A stretch of DNA of 35,386 bases from Candidatus Cloacimonas sp. (GTDB lineage Bacteria > Cloacimonadota > Cloacimonadia > Cloacimonadales > Cloacimonadaceae). The notes beneath the pieces are model-generated. The model was not told the origin of the DNA and ran no database searches. It was given only the letters and a program-made list of their open reading frames with translations. Shown here piece after piece: positions 8,600-17,675 of this stretch. Location: positions 1-35,386 of the forward strand of contig JALOCJ010000013.1 in assembly GCA_023227825.1 (NCBI GenBank). Direction: 5' to 3'. Both the position numbers and the translations under genes were made by a program. Positions within the stretch are counted from its first letter, which is position 1, and the number at the start of each line of letters is the position of its first letter.

Positions 8600-8990
8600 C
8601 GAAGAATGCCGTTCCTCCGCAAGAAAAAATAGCGGAGCTACAGCGAGCTCCGACTACACAACAATGTAACCGCAGGGTGATTAAAACTACAAGGATGTCG
8701 TTTTTCCGGAAGGTTGACCTCCTGGTCAACCCACCTCTTGCGATTTATTTCTTTACCGAAATGCAAAGCAGTAACGAAAAGACACGGTTGCAAGTGGAAC
8801 GACGGGGACGTCGTTCTTCCGGATGGTTGACCTCCTGGTCAACCAACATAGTTGTTCTATTTCGTTACTGAAAAAAGTGTGATAAAGAAATAGCGCGGTT
8901 GCAAGTGGAACGACGAGGACATCGTTTTTCCGGAACGTTGACATCCTGGTCAACCATAATAAAATGACAGGGATGTCGTTTTTCCCCCTC
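8600..8990. repeat. Cluster of twin-hairpin elements with an inverted flank
   Basis: Twin-hairpin copies lie near 8687-8731, 8798-8844, 8909-8955 and 8964-8985. The copy at about 8798 has GAACGAC...GTCGTTC, a paired A-T to G-C change relative to other copies. A segment at about 8746-8795 (GATTTATTTCTTTACCG...GTAACGAAA) reappears inverted at about 8860-8907 (TTCGTTACTG...GATAAAGAAATAGC). The remaining bases up to 9060 show a short CTCTGC-type run and no gene. Confidence 0.75.
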
Positions 8991-9065
8991 TGCTCTCTGC
9001 CCTTAGCTCTTTGCTTTTACCGTCTCAACCGTGAATTTTCTTACTTTTCGCTTTATGAAAAACAG

Positions 9066-9136
<71 letters not shown>

Positions 9137-9141
<5 letters not shown>

Positions 9142-9805
9142 CCTTAATGATTTTCAATATTGTCTGTTCTGTAGGGGAATCAATAAAATAACCCTCAGTT
9201 GTGCGGACTCCATCTTTTTCTTTAATTGTGCATTGGGTTCCGAGTTCCATTGTATAATAGGTTGAGCTTAGCAAGCGAGCATAGACCTTGCAGGGGCTTA
9301 TTAAATTTCGGGGATACCAATTTTGGCTGGAGGAGAAAGTAACATAACCGCGAATATCTGATTCCTTTATCCAATCCGGGATAGGAATAGAATAGCGTAG
9401 AGTGAAGTTTATTTTTCCTTCATAATTAGGCAGATAGAAGCTGTAACAATTCAGGTTACTATTTTCTTTCAGCATTTCGGGATAGGGAAAAACAGGGTTG
9501 AAGTGTTCCGGAACAAGATTAGAAGAATAAACCGGAGGAATAAACTTATCGTTAATCAGGAAATACTCAATTCTGGCATCCTTAGTTAAAAATAAGCTAT
9601 GATACACTGCTTCGGGTAGGGAATCCTTTTCCACGGAAAAATTGGCAGTAACATAGATTCTTTGCATAGGAGCATAGACACGAAGTTCAAGATTAATTTC
9701 TTGAGGGTTTAGCAGGGCAAAATTTATCTTTAGCGTGTCTGCTTCTTCAGCCATCAGGCAAAAAGTAAGCATTAGGAGAACTAGGTTTAAAAGAAACTTA
9801 CGCAC
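9137..9805 (-). CDS. Small secreted protein resembling the N-terminal domain of M1-type aminopeptidases
   Basis: 222 residues, starting at GTG with AAGGAG seven bases upstream. A signal peptide (MRKFLLNLVLLMLTFCLMAEE) is followed by a beta-rich body. The segment SSSQNWYPRN...VYARLLSSTYYTMELGTQ...RTTEGYFIDSP resembles the pattern of M1-family N-terminal domains (WYP, then a beta hairpin ending in a Gly, then a TT-containing strand). There is no HEXXH catalytic domain and too little length for one. It could be a truncated paralogue or a stand-alone binding domain. The TAA stop lies inside the first bases of tRNA-Thr, so the two are probably co-transcribed. Confidence 0.75.
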
Positions 9806-9880
9806 TTTTCAGCTCCTTAATTTTGTGTTATCTTCTTTCCTCATATTCTTAGAGGTTAATTTCGTCAAGAAAATTTCCTT

Positions 9881-12832
9881 TTACTTCATTAGAACCGCTT
9901 TCCGAATTACCTTATTATTGCCATTTTTTAAGTAAATGAAATATACTCCGGAACCGACAGAGCGGTTAGTATTGTCCTTTGCATTCCAATTGAAGCGATG
10001 ACTTCCTGCTTCCAGTTCTCCTTTAAATAATTCTTTCACCAACTGTCCTTTAATATTATATATTTTTAGAGCAGTTTTACCGGACACGGGTAAAACACAA
10101 TTTATAACAGTTTCAGGATTAAAAGGATTGGGGCTGATTTTTAATTCCGGTTTCACTTTTGTAAAATTGTTTGGGATATTTGCTCGTTGAACTCCAAAAC
10201 TGCGCTCTACAAGGGAAAAACTCATTGACTTAGGGGTCTCGGCAGTCCGAGCTTGAATCCAGTAATAATTATTAGGCCAGGGTATATTTACCAAGTCCTC
10301 TGTAGCTGTCCACTGCGTCCATTCAATCAAGCCCACATTGTCAAATAAGGCAGTTGCGGTTAGTTCTGTGCTGCCTGTCATCTGTAAACGGATTTCATAA
10401 TAGAAAACATTGGCAGGAAGGTTCAATTCTTTGTAGTAATATGTCCAATCATTTGTTCCTGTAAGGTCTTCCGTCACATAATCGGTATAGGATGGAACTG
10501 CTGCAGTTCTGGATGTATAAAATCTGATTGTAATATTAGCAAGAGTTACATTTTCGGTTTTTAGCCAGCCATGCAGAGTGTATTTTTTAGTATTGTCATA
10601 TATTTTACAGCGCTGGGAAATTGTAGAAGTTACGGAATCATCTCCGGTAGTAGTCAATTTTGCACTGCGCTCTCCATCTATAAAGTCCGTTGTAGAATAA
10701 GCCGGGGGAACCCAAAGATTACAACCCTCGTTTTCAAAATTACCATACCAAATATGTTCCTGACCTAAACGAAATTGATATTCTGCAGGTGGCTCAACAT
10801 TTGTTATATCGCTAATGGAACCTCTCCGGGGTAACTTAATTGGTGAAGTATAACTCATCTCCCCGCTATGCATTAGTAATTGTTGCCAGGAACTGAAGGC
10901 ATTAGCAGTTATAGAAGGATTTTCATCTTCCATTAAAACTCTCGCTTCCAGATTTTCTTTATCCACCATAACGCGAGTGTTAAAATCGCGAGACCTTCCT
11001 GCAATATAATCCAAAATGTAAACAGCCAATTGACCGGTTGTTGGTTGGGGAATATATTGGTCTATATAAAAGGGTTTAATCCGAAAGTTTCTAAAGCCAT
11101 CAAAATAGGCATCGGCATAGAGAATCATAGTGGGCATCGTTTCCGGATAATCCAAATCAAAAACAAAATTTCCCAGCGAATGGGCAATCAGTTTATTCTG
11201 ATAAAGTTCCAAGCCCTGAATAATATGCGGATGATGCACAATAACTAAATCGGCACCACTATCAATAGCGCTGTGTCTGATGGCTATATCCCATTGATGG
11301 GGAACATCGTTACGATAGAAATAATCCTCATCTTCGGTATCTTCTAAAAAAGGATTGAAGTCCTTATCATAACCTGCACCAGGAGTAAGAGAATATTCAC
11401 TGCCCCCGTGCATTTCTACAATTTTAAGGTCGGCAACACCTTCCACAGCTTGAAGTTGCTGTTCTATATAATAGGGTGTCATATAGGCAAAACCTGGTTT
11501 ATTATACCCCGCTTGCAAAAAAGGTTGCGCATTATTGTATTGACCGGTTCTATCCGAACTGCTTAAGAAAGCAATATTCAAGCCGCGGCAATGGTAAAAA
11601 GTAGGTAAATATGCCTCATAAGAATTAGCTCCACAACCGCTATATTGAATCCCGGCATTATTTAACAAACCCTGCATTTGCTGATATGCTTCAATGCCAT
11701 AATCCATAGTATGATTATTGGCAGTGCTAACTACATCTATTCCAGCATAAACAAGTCCGTTTACATTGGCAGGATTGCCTCGGTAATAAACACTTTTCGT
11801 AGGATGATGAACCCCTACATTGGCTAAAACAACTTCCAGATTCGCTACATTGATATCTGCCGCATCCCCAAAATAAGGTTTTGAAGGAGCAAAAATAGCG
11901 TTTACTCCTAAAGTTGGAATTATACCTCCAGGATATTCATATTTTCGTGCAAGCATTATATCACCAACAAAATTTAGAGTTACAGGCAATCCGGATGTGC
12001 CTGTTTCCAGAGTAACTTCCGTTGCAGCAAAACCAACTTTGCCTGTATCGTCTGTCACTTTTAAGGTTACGGTGTAAGGATAAGCAGAAGCAACGGTATA
12101 TAAATGATAAGGATTAGGCAAATTGCTGTATGTGGAATCTCCAAAAGACCATTCATAAGTAAATGTATCACTATCAGGGTCAAAAACAGTGCTAGAGAAA
12201 AAGACACCAGTATTTTTAGCGGAATAAGAAGCAGTAATGCTAACCGCTGGAGCAACAGGAAGGTCAGAACTGATGTCTATTATATTGTCAAACCATACAC
12301 TGCGCGAAGATATACCGTCCAAATCGTTGATATAAATGATACCGTTGATAACAGGAAGATAACCCCAAAATGCCTCCCAGTCGGATGCCACAGGTAATTG
12401 ATAAGTATTCCAAACCCCACTACTAAATGCACCTTGATAAACCGGTATCCAAACCTCAATATCTAAAATTCTATTTCCTGCAAAACTATAAAGAATATTA
12501 TGCACACTATCTGTGAAACCAATACCCTGAATTCTCGGTTCAGAACTGGTTTTAACCTGAACCTGAATGATACCTGTGCTGTCTATAGCATAAGGAGTTA
12601 TTTGCTGTAATTTGTAACAATTACCTGTTAATTTAAGACAATATAAACTGCTATCGGGAGTAGCAGAATCAAGAGTCCAGGCATCGGGCTGCACATCTTC
12701 TTCGGCGTTCCAGGAACTTAAAGAAACAAAACCACTTTCAAAATCCTCCAAAGTTGTATAGCGAACTGCCCCTAAAGTAAATCTTAGTCCGAAAAAGATG
12801 ATTGCACTGAATAATAATTTCCTCAGCATCAT
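9881..12832 (-). CDS. Secreted multidomain CapA-family metallophosphatase-like protein with sorting tail
   Basis: 983 residues. After a signal peptide (about 1-22): a jelly-roll-like region (25-190), a PKD domain (about 196-277), a CapA / poly-gamma-glutamate synthesis domain (about 284-600), a CBM-like jelly roll (about 690-840) and a FlgD/type IX sorting tail (895-983, PNPFNPETVINC...IRKAVLMK). CapA signatures are NFVGDIMLAR (288-297), ANLEVVL (330-336), NNHTMDYG (372-379), HHPH (533-536) and SLGNF (552-556). CapA proteins act in PGA export, anchoring or release. Linkage to the Pgs operon just upstream supports a role on that polymer, although secretion by a sorting tail is unusual. The start is uncertain between two adjacent ATGs; the second (12829) has better spacing to AGAGG. 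Confidence 0.85.
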   Translation of the reverse strand: MMLRKLLFSAIIFFGLRFTLGAVRYTTLEDFESGFVSLSSWNAEEDVQPDAWTLDSATPDSSLYCLKLTGNCYKLQQITPYAIDSTGIIQVQVKTSSEPRIQGIGFTDSVHNILYSFAGNRILDIEVWIPVYQGAFSSGVWNTYQLPVASDWEAFWGYLPVINGIIYINDLDGISSRSVWFDNIIDISSDLPVAPAVSITASYSAKNTGVFFSSTVFDPDSDTFTYEWSFGDSTYSNLPNPYHLYTVASAYPYTVTLKVTDDTGKVGFAATEVTLETGTSGLPVTLNFVGDIMLARKYEYPGGIIPTLGVNAIFAPSKPYFGDAADINVANLEVVLANVGVHHPTKSVYYRGNPANVNGLVYAGIDVVSTANNHTMDYGIEAYQQMQGLLNNAGIQYSGCGANSYEAYLPTFYHCRGLNIAFLSSSDRTGQYNNAQPFLQAGYNKPGFAYMTPYYIEQQLQAVEGVADLKIVEMHGGSEYSLTPGAGYDKDFNPFLEDTEDEDYFYRNDVPHQWDIAIRHSAIDSGADLVIVHHPHIIQGLELYQNKLIAHSLGNFVFDLDYPETMPTMILYADAYFDGFRNFRIKPFYIDQYIPQPTTGQLAVYILDYIAGRSRDFNTRVMVDKENLEARVLMEDENPSITANAFSSWQQLLMHSGEMSYTSPIKLPRRGSISDITNVEPPAEYQFRLGQEHIWYGNFENEGCNLWVPPAYSTTDFIDGERSAKLTTTGDDSVTSTISQRCKIYDNTKKYTLHGWLKTENVTLANITIRFYTSRTAAVPSYTDYVTEDLTGTNDWTYYYKELNLPANVFYYEIRLQMTGSTELTATALFDNVGLIEWTQWTATEDLVNIPWPNNYYWIQARTAETPKSMSFSLVERSFGVQRANIPNNFTKVKPELKISPNPFNPETVINCVLPVSGKTALKIYNIKGQLVKELFKGELEAGSHRFNWNAKDNTNRSVGSGVYFIYLKNGNNKVIRKAVLMK

Positions 12833-12923
12833 ATCCTCTCAGTCGTTATTGCTATTATTCTATATTTAAGCAATTTCTAAACCAGAAATTAGGGTTTCTT
12901 ATCTATGGTAACAAAGAGACAAT

Positions 12924-13188
12924 TTTCACGCAGATTTCGCAGATTACGCAGATTTTTCAGATTTTATTTTGATTGCCAGAGCCATTATGTGTTATATATG
13001 CTTCATAAATTATCTCCCAATTAAAAGAAATCAAAATAGAACTGTTATGTCTTAGGGTAAATAACTTATGAAGCTCCCTATGCTTAAATCGTTTTTTCTA
13101 TTTAATAATCCCTAAAATCCTTTTTATCCTGTTCATCCCAGACCTATTCAATAATCAAATCTGCGTAATCAGCGTAATCTGCGTGAAA
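12924..13188. repeat. 265-bp MITE-like element with CGCAGATT terminal inverted repeats
   Basis: The ends are imperfect inverted repeats (TTTCACGCAGATT... and its complement, about 31 bases). Inside is another palindrome with arms GCTTCATAAATTATCTCCC and GGGTAAATAACTTATGAAGC, then a reverse GGGATGAACAGGAT module. It fills the gap between gpsA and the capA-like gene; no gene or terminator is seen. Confidence 0.75.
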
Positions 13189-13197
13189 CAAACACAT

Positions 13198-14205
13198 TTA
13201 TTCAGCTTTGAGGTCGCGAGTCATCAATTCTATGATTGCCTGCCTGGGGTCTTTATCTTCGTAAAGGACTTGATAGACCTTTTCTACAATAGGCATTTCC
13301 ACTTGAAGTTTTTTAGCTAACAAATAAACGCTGCGGGTAGTAGCAACTCCTTCAGCCACCATTTCCATTTTAGATAATATTTCAGAAAGCTTTCTGCCTT
13401 TGCCAATTTCCCAGCCAACAAATCTGTTGCGGCTATGAAGGGAAGTAGCAGTAGTAATCAAATCCCCGATTCCTGAAAGCCCTAAAAATGTTTCGGGGCA
13501 GGCATTCAAAGCTACTCCCAGGCGTTGGATTTCCACAATTCCCCGGGTTAATAGAGCTCCGATAGTGTTATCTCCAAAGCCCAAACCGCTAATTATTCCT
13601 GCTGAGATAGCAATAATATTTTTAACTGCGCCCCCAATTTCCACTCCGATAAGGTCTAAATTGCGATAAACGCGGAAATAAGCATTACTGAATACAGTTT
13701 GCAGTTGGCAAAGTAAATTCTCATCGCTACCGGCAATAACAACTGTAGTAGGTATTTTTCGGGCGACTTCTTCGGCATGGGAGGGACCGGATAAAGCACA
13801 AATTTTACTTTCAGGTAAAAAGGGCAGTTCATCTTTAATAACGGCATCAAGGGTTTTGAAGGTCTTTTCCTCTATTCCCTTGGCTACATTTACTACGGCT
13901 AAAAGCTGCTGTCCATTCCACAAAGAAACAGGAGTTTTATGCAAAGTGGAACGCAAAAATTGGGTAGGTGTTGCCAGGATAATAATTTCCGGGGAAAAAA
14001 CGGAAACTTCATTAAAATCATTAGTAAAACAAACTTGCTCAGGAATAGTAACACCAGGCAGTAAATGTGGATTGGAATGCGTCTCTTTTAATAGCTGCAA
14101 GTATGCGGAATTATATTCCCAAACCAGAACTTGATGCCCGTTTTCGGAAAGCAGTGAAGATAATGCCAAACCCCATCCTCCGCCTCCAAGAATGGCAATA
14201 TGCAA
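13198..14205 (-). CDS. gpsA: Glycerol-3-phosphate dehydrogenase [NAD(P)+]
   Basis: Reduces dihydroxyacetone phosphate to sn-glycerol 3-phosphate for phospholipid synthesis (cytoplasm). The 335-residue length is normal for the family. N-terminal Rossmann motif AILGGGGWG (4-12); substrate and catalytic segments ALSGPSHAEEVA, GGAVKNIIAISAGI and GDNTIGALLTRG are all present. The start codon is TTG at 14205, with AAGGA six bases upstream inside the end of the previous gene; this gives the standard N-terminus MHIAILG. It is the last gene of the pgs operon strand, two bases after the preceding stop. The link to the surface-polymer genes looks positional rather than functional. Confidence 0.96.
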   Translation of the reverse strand: MHIAILGGGGWGLALSSLLSENGHQVLVWEYNSAYLQLLKETHSNPHLLPGVTIPEQVCFTNDFNEVSVFSPEIIILATPTQFLRSTLHKTPVSLWNGQQLLAVVNVAKGIEEKTFKTLDAVIKDELPFLPESKICALSGPSHAEEVARKIPTTVVIAGSDENLLCQLQTVFSNAYFRVYRNLDLIGVEIGGAVKNIIAISAGIISGLGFGDNTIGALLTRGIVEIQRLGVALNACPETFLGLSGIGDLITTATSLHSRNRFVGWEIGKGRKLSEILSKMEMVAEGVATTRSVYLLAKKLQVEMPIVEKVYQVLYEDKDPRQAIIELMTRDLKAE

Positions 14206-14207
14206 GC

Positions 14208-14540
14208 TTAATCCTTATCATCCTTATTACGATGAAGGAAATGACTTATGTCTTCAATATCATCATCATTTAAATCAAAATCATCCAAATCCTCTTCTTC
14301 TGCATCACCAATCCAATCGGGACAAAAAAGTAGGTCTTCTTCAAAATCCCAACCGTCTACATTATCCAGTCCGTAACGCGAGAGCATTTCCTCTTCCCAA
14401 AAGGAATAAAAGACGGTTCCTTCATCCACAGCCCAGACCAAAACGGGTTTTTTATAGTGGCGCAATTCCACTTTAGGATTTTCCACTAAATTAAGGAATT
14501 CATTAATTTTTTCGGGGTTATCCTCTTTTTTAAAAATCAT
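14208..14540 (-). CDS. Small acidic protein of unknown function
   Basis: 110 residues, ATG start with AGAGGTG eight bases upstream. The N-terminal half has an aromatic, beta-prone core (VELRHYKKPVLVWAVDEGTVFYSFW). The C-terminal third is strongly acidic (DAEEEDLDDFDLNDDDIED). No signal peptide or membrane segment is present. The end of the gene carries the Shine-Dalgarno of gpsA, so the two are translationally coupled. I do not recognise a family. Confidence 0.8.
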   Translation of the reverse strand: MIFKKEDNPEKINEFLNLVENPKVELRHYKKPVLVWAVDEGTVFYSFWEEEMLSRYGLDNVDGWDFEEDLLFCPDWIGDAEEEDLDDFDLNDDDIEDISHFLHRNKDDKD

Positions 14541-14555
14541 TTTTCACCTCTAAAA

Positions 14556-15707
14556 TTAAAACTTGTAGCGCAATGCAGTGCTTATACGATTTTCACCATA
14601 TTCTTTCAAGCGCTGCACTGATTCATTATCTGTTTCTACATTCCTGAAATAGTGAGAGTAGTCAAGAGATAAATTCCATTGCGGGGAAAAAAATACATCA
14701 CAACCGGCAGATAAATTATAAGTATAGTAAGCCCTACCACCATACCAGGAGCCACTTCCCTGGTAAAAACGCTGTTCATAATTTAGAGCAAAAGAAGGTT
14801 GCCAAAAGGTCTTTCCTTTCTCGGAAAGAGGCATTTTAGGTAAAGTTAAAACGCCTTTGTATATATTACTTTGATAGGAGCAATCTTTATTCTCTAGGCG
14901 TTTATCACAGCTGAAATCCTGATAGCCGTAAGAACCTTCCACTGTAAAAAACGGAAATTTATAGCTGATTCCTGCTTCTCCGGTTATAGCTGTGCCGTCA
15001 CCTTCCGTAAAATATTCATTATAGCGATAAAGTTCATAGCGCAGATTAGCTTTCACAATAGTTTTAGGAAAGGGTTTTATTGTTATATCACCCCGATATG
15101 TATCGCGGCTGTAACAGTATTTTTCCAGTTCACCCGTTCCATCGCTATCCACAAATTGACGGAAATAAATATAAGGATTACTGGTATATTGGATACTGCA
15201 ATTCCAGTAATAGCGGTAAACCTTAAATTTTAATGCCCAATCAGTGCGGTATTTATCTTCATTACTGATATTTTGAGCAAAATTACCAGTTACCGAGGGT
15301 GTAAATTTCCACCAGCGATAAGAAAAAGGATATTGTAGTTCAATGCGCGTTTTTAAGGTTAAATCATCTATCGTATCTACAAATTCTAGGTTCGGATGAC
15401 CATCATTAAAACGGTCAATATCATATTCCGAAAGGTGAAACGAATTATCAGAATAAACGGCTTCCACTTTTACAGAACCGGTTATTTGTGCTGCAACTCG
15501 GGAAAAGCTGAAAAATAGACAGAAAGTAATCAGAAGAATTATAGGGCGGATATTGGTTTTTCTTCTTATCTTACTTTTTTTTGCGGTTTTAGTTTTCCCT
15601 GTATGATTTGAGGATGTAACCTCAAAAGCAGCGGTTGTTTCTTTTTCCTTTAATTTCTCTCTGCACTTTGGTTTAGAAGGAACTTCTTTCAGTTTAGTAT
15701 GTTCCAT
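14556..15707 (-). CDS. Outer-membrane beta-barrel protein with long basic N-terminal extension
   Basis: 383 residues. The C-terminal 300 are alternating aromatic, amphipathic strands (for example FRQFVDSDG, ANLRYELYRYNEY, SLDYSHYFRNV) ending in ALRYKF, a typical outer-membrane barrel end with terminal Phe. The hydrophobic signal segment (PIILLITFCLFFSFSRVAAQ) only begins near residue 54, after about 50 basic residues (KTKTAKKSKIRRKTN). I see no alternative start nearer the signal segment. Position in the pgs operon suggests a role in getting the polymer or its partners across the outer membrane, but that is inference. Confidence 0.8.
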   Translation of the reverse strand: MEHTKLKEVPSKPKCREKLKEKETTAAFEVTSSNHTGKTKTAKKSKIRRKTNIRPIILLITFCLFFSFSRVAAQITGSVKVEAVYSDNSFHLSEYDIDRFNDGHPNLEFVDTIDDLTLKTRIELQYPFSYRWWKFTPSVTGNFAQNISNEDKYRTDWALKFKVYRYYWNCSIQYTSNPYIYFRQFVDSDGTGELEKYCYSRDTYRGDITIKPFPKTIVKANLRYELYRYNEYFTEGDGTAITGEAGISYKFPFFTVEGSYGYQDFSCDKRLENKDCSYQSNIYKGVLTLPKMPLSEKGKTFWQPSFALNYEQRFYQGSGSWYGGRAYYTYNLSAGCDVFFSPQWNLSLDYSHYFRNVETDNESVQRLKEYGENRISTALRYKF

Positions 15708-15715
15708 AGACCACT

Positions 15716-16537
15716 CTACTTCTTCATTATAACCGGCTTGGCAAGGAATAAATGTTCACTCAAAGCTCTTAATTCATAATCTGTGCTCTGTTCGTTGTCA
15801 GGTAAAACAATTTTTTTGGCAATTCCCAAACTGCTTATTCCCTGACTGCGGTATTTTGTTGTGCGTTTGAGGGTAAATTCTATAACCTCAACTAAATCCC
15901 CGTTAGCATATAATCCCAATTTAGGTATGGAACGGTCAAGCAAACGCGGACGCACATAAACATAAGCGTTTCTGCCATTATGGAGTGTAAACTTAAAGGG
16001 TTGATTGGGCAAAAAAGTGTAATAATCGCTGTTAGAGCTGTTATGTTGCACACTTACTGTCCCACTGTGAGCTTTAATAACAATGTTAGGTTGTTTTGTT
16101 GCTGTTGGCTGTTTGGGAGGTAAAATACTGAAAGCACGCATATAAGTTGAACGGTCATAGCAAATTATCTGTATGTCCTTAGTGTTTTCCGGAATATCTA
16201 TGATAATGGGCTGATAGATATAATAATCCCCTTTCTTTTCTTTTAAGGAAAGCGGATATGTCTTCTGCTCTTTATTTATAACAGTTACAATTTCCGGTTT
16301 ACGAATTGCTTCTTTGCTGAAACTGCGTAGCTCAATTTTCTCCACACCGGTGGTATTTAAAATTAATGCTCTTTCAGGTAAACTACGATAATAATAATAG
16401 TTTCCCGCTTCAGTTTGGAGCAGGCGTTTAGTACCAGGATTATCAAATGGCAGAACCTTATATCTATTTACAGCTTGGGAAAATAGCAAATTGATTCCCA
16501 GAATAATCAATAAGACGGATATAATGTGTTTTTGCAT
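15716..16537 (-). CDS. Secreted protein of unknown function in pgs operon
   Basis: 273 residues with a signal peptide (MQKHIISVLLIILGINLLFSQ), so probably periplasmic. The rest is beta-rich with no obvious catalytic motif. The C-terminal part (TFLPNQPFKFTLHNGRNAYVYVRPRLL) could be a jelly-roll or Ig-like fold. It starts at ATG with AGGAAA upstream, 12 bases after pgsW, and stops 8 bases before the barrel gene. Operon position pairs it with the barrel as a possible envelope component of the polymer system. Confidence 0.8.
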   Translation of the reverse strand: MQKHIISVLLIILGINLLFSQAVNRYKVLPFDNPGTKRLLQTEAGNYYYYRSLPERALILNTTGVEKIELRSFSKEAIRKPEIVTVINKEQKTYPLSLKEKKGDYYIYQPIIIDIPENTKDIQIICYDRSTYMRAFSILPPKQPTATKQPNIVIKAHSGTVSVQHNSSNSDYYTFLPNQPFKFTLHNGRNAYVYVRPRLLDRSIPKLGLYANGDLVEVIEFTLKRTTKYRSQGISSLGIAKKIVLPDNEQSTDYELRALSEHLFLAKPVIMKK

Positions 16538-16549
16538 TGTTAAGTTTCC

Positions 16550-17674
16550 TTACAGTTCTTCATCAAGGTCTACAATATTAGCCATAAACTGACGGTCATG
16601 ACGGTCAAATATAATTACTACTATTATGGCAATAAGTAAGATAGCCAGACATATAATATTGACTGTTTGATTGTGGATACGAGAAACGAACATTTTCCCT
16701 TCTCCCACTTTAGGCATTGTGTCAAACGAAGTAGGTAGATTATAGCGTTTTGCCCAGCGTAAAATTCGGCGAAAATGCAAGACGGGAACATTGTTCTTTG
16801 CCATCTTAATCATCACACCTTCATTTTCATAATTGTGTTCAGCCAAATTGCGATTGATACCTTCCGGAATAAGATTGGCATTGGGCTCACTACCTACATT
16901 CGCTATACCTGTTCCAATATTTACAAATGCTTTATAGCGTTCTCCTTCAGGCAAAAGTTCTTCATAAGCCGCCATCCTGATAGCGATGTTATCTTCCAGG
17001 TCATTCCCTATTAAAAACGGAACATTATTTCTCTGCATTGCGTCCCGAAGGGCTTTAATACCGTTATCCGATAAGCCAATTGCCAGGTCCTCTTTCCCAC
17101 CCAGGGAGGTATAACTAGAACCAAAATCAAACAGACCTTTTTCTTTCAGAATGCTTTCCATATCCAGCCAGGTAAGTTCCGGTCTATTTGCTCCATAAGA
17201 TGCTGAGGATAAAGCAACAATTATTTCAGGGTTTAATCCCATTACTTTAATAGCTGAATAAAGAGCTATATTAACTGCAGGATTGCTTCCCGTAATTCCT
17301 ACCGCAATATAATCCCCAGGCATAAGTTTCAGCTGGGAAAGCTCTTCCACAAATATAGCCGCCAGATTGGGATTAAGAGCAGCTCTCTTTTCCGAAAGCA
17401 ACCCTCTGTCCGTAGTAATAGAACTTAAGCGCATTCCAATTAAACCGGTTTGCAGCGGGTCATCTATAGGGTCTATATCTATTCCTCTTTTATTTATTTC
17501 AGCGGTTAATGAATCCATTGCCGCTTTCATTAACTGAGATGCAGCTATCTTGACTTCATAATTATCACTTTTTATTTGCACATAACTGGTTTGTGCTATA
17601 TAAAAAAGAATTATGGCTAACAACAAAAGAATGATTAAAGAACGATTGGATTTCAAAGATGGACGATACATCAT
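16550..17674 (-). CDS. pgsW: Poly-gamma-glutamate system protein PgsW
   Basis: 374 residues, matching what I recall of the PgsW / poly-gamma-glutamate system protein family found beside pgsB and pgsC. One membrane segment lies near the N-terminus (SLIILLLLAIILFYIAQ) and one near the C-terminus (IICLAILLIAIIVVIIF), with a large extracytoplasmic domain between. Conserved-looking segments include GLIGMRLSSITTDRG, GDYIAVGITGSNPAVN and FVNIGTGIANVG. It starts one base after the pgsC stop. It probably replaces or assists PgsA-type components; the biochemical role is not established to my knowledge. Confidence 0.88.
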   Translation of the reverse strand: MMYRPSLKSNRSLIILLLLAIILFYIAQTSYVQIKSDNYEVKIAASQLMKAAMDSLTAEINKRGIDIDPIDDPLQTGLIGMRLSSITTDRGLLSEKRAALNPNLAAIFVEELSQLKLMPGDYIAVGITGSNPAVNIALYSAIKVMGLNPEIIVALSSASYGANRPELTWLDMESILKEKGLFDFGSSYTSLGGKEDLAIGLSDNGIKALRDAMQRNNVPFLIGNDLEDNIAIRMAAYEELLPEGERYKAFVNIGTGIANVGSEPNANLIPEGINRNLAEHNYENEGVMIKMAKNNVPVLHFRRILRWAKRYNLPTSFDTMPKVGEGKMFVSRIHNQTVNIICLAILLIAIIVVIIFDRHDRQFMANIVDLDEEL

Positions 17675-17675
17675 T

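Noticed and set aside
8547..8953. Short ORFs (MTRRSTFRKNDILVV...) in the twin-hairpin elements, also at 6157-6339
   Set aside because: Same reading of the palindromic repeat at several sites; the composition is set by the stem sequence, not by coding selection.
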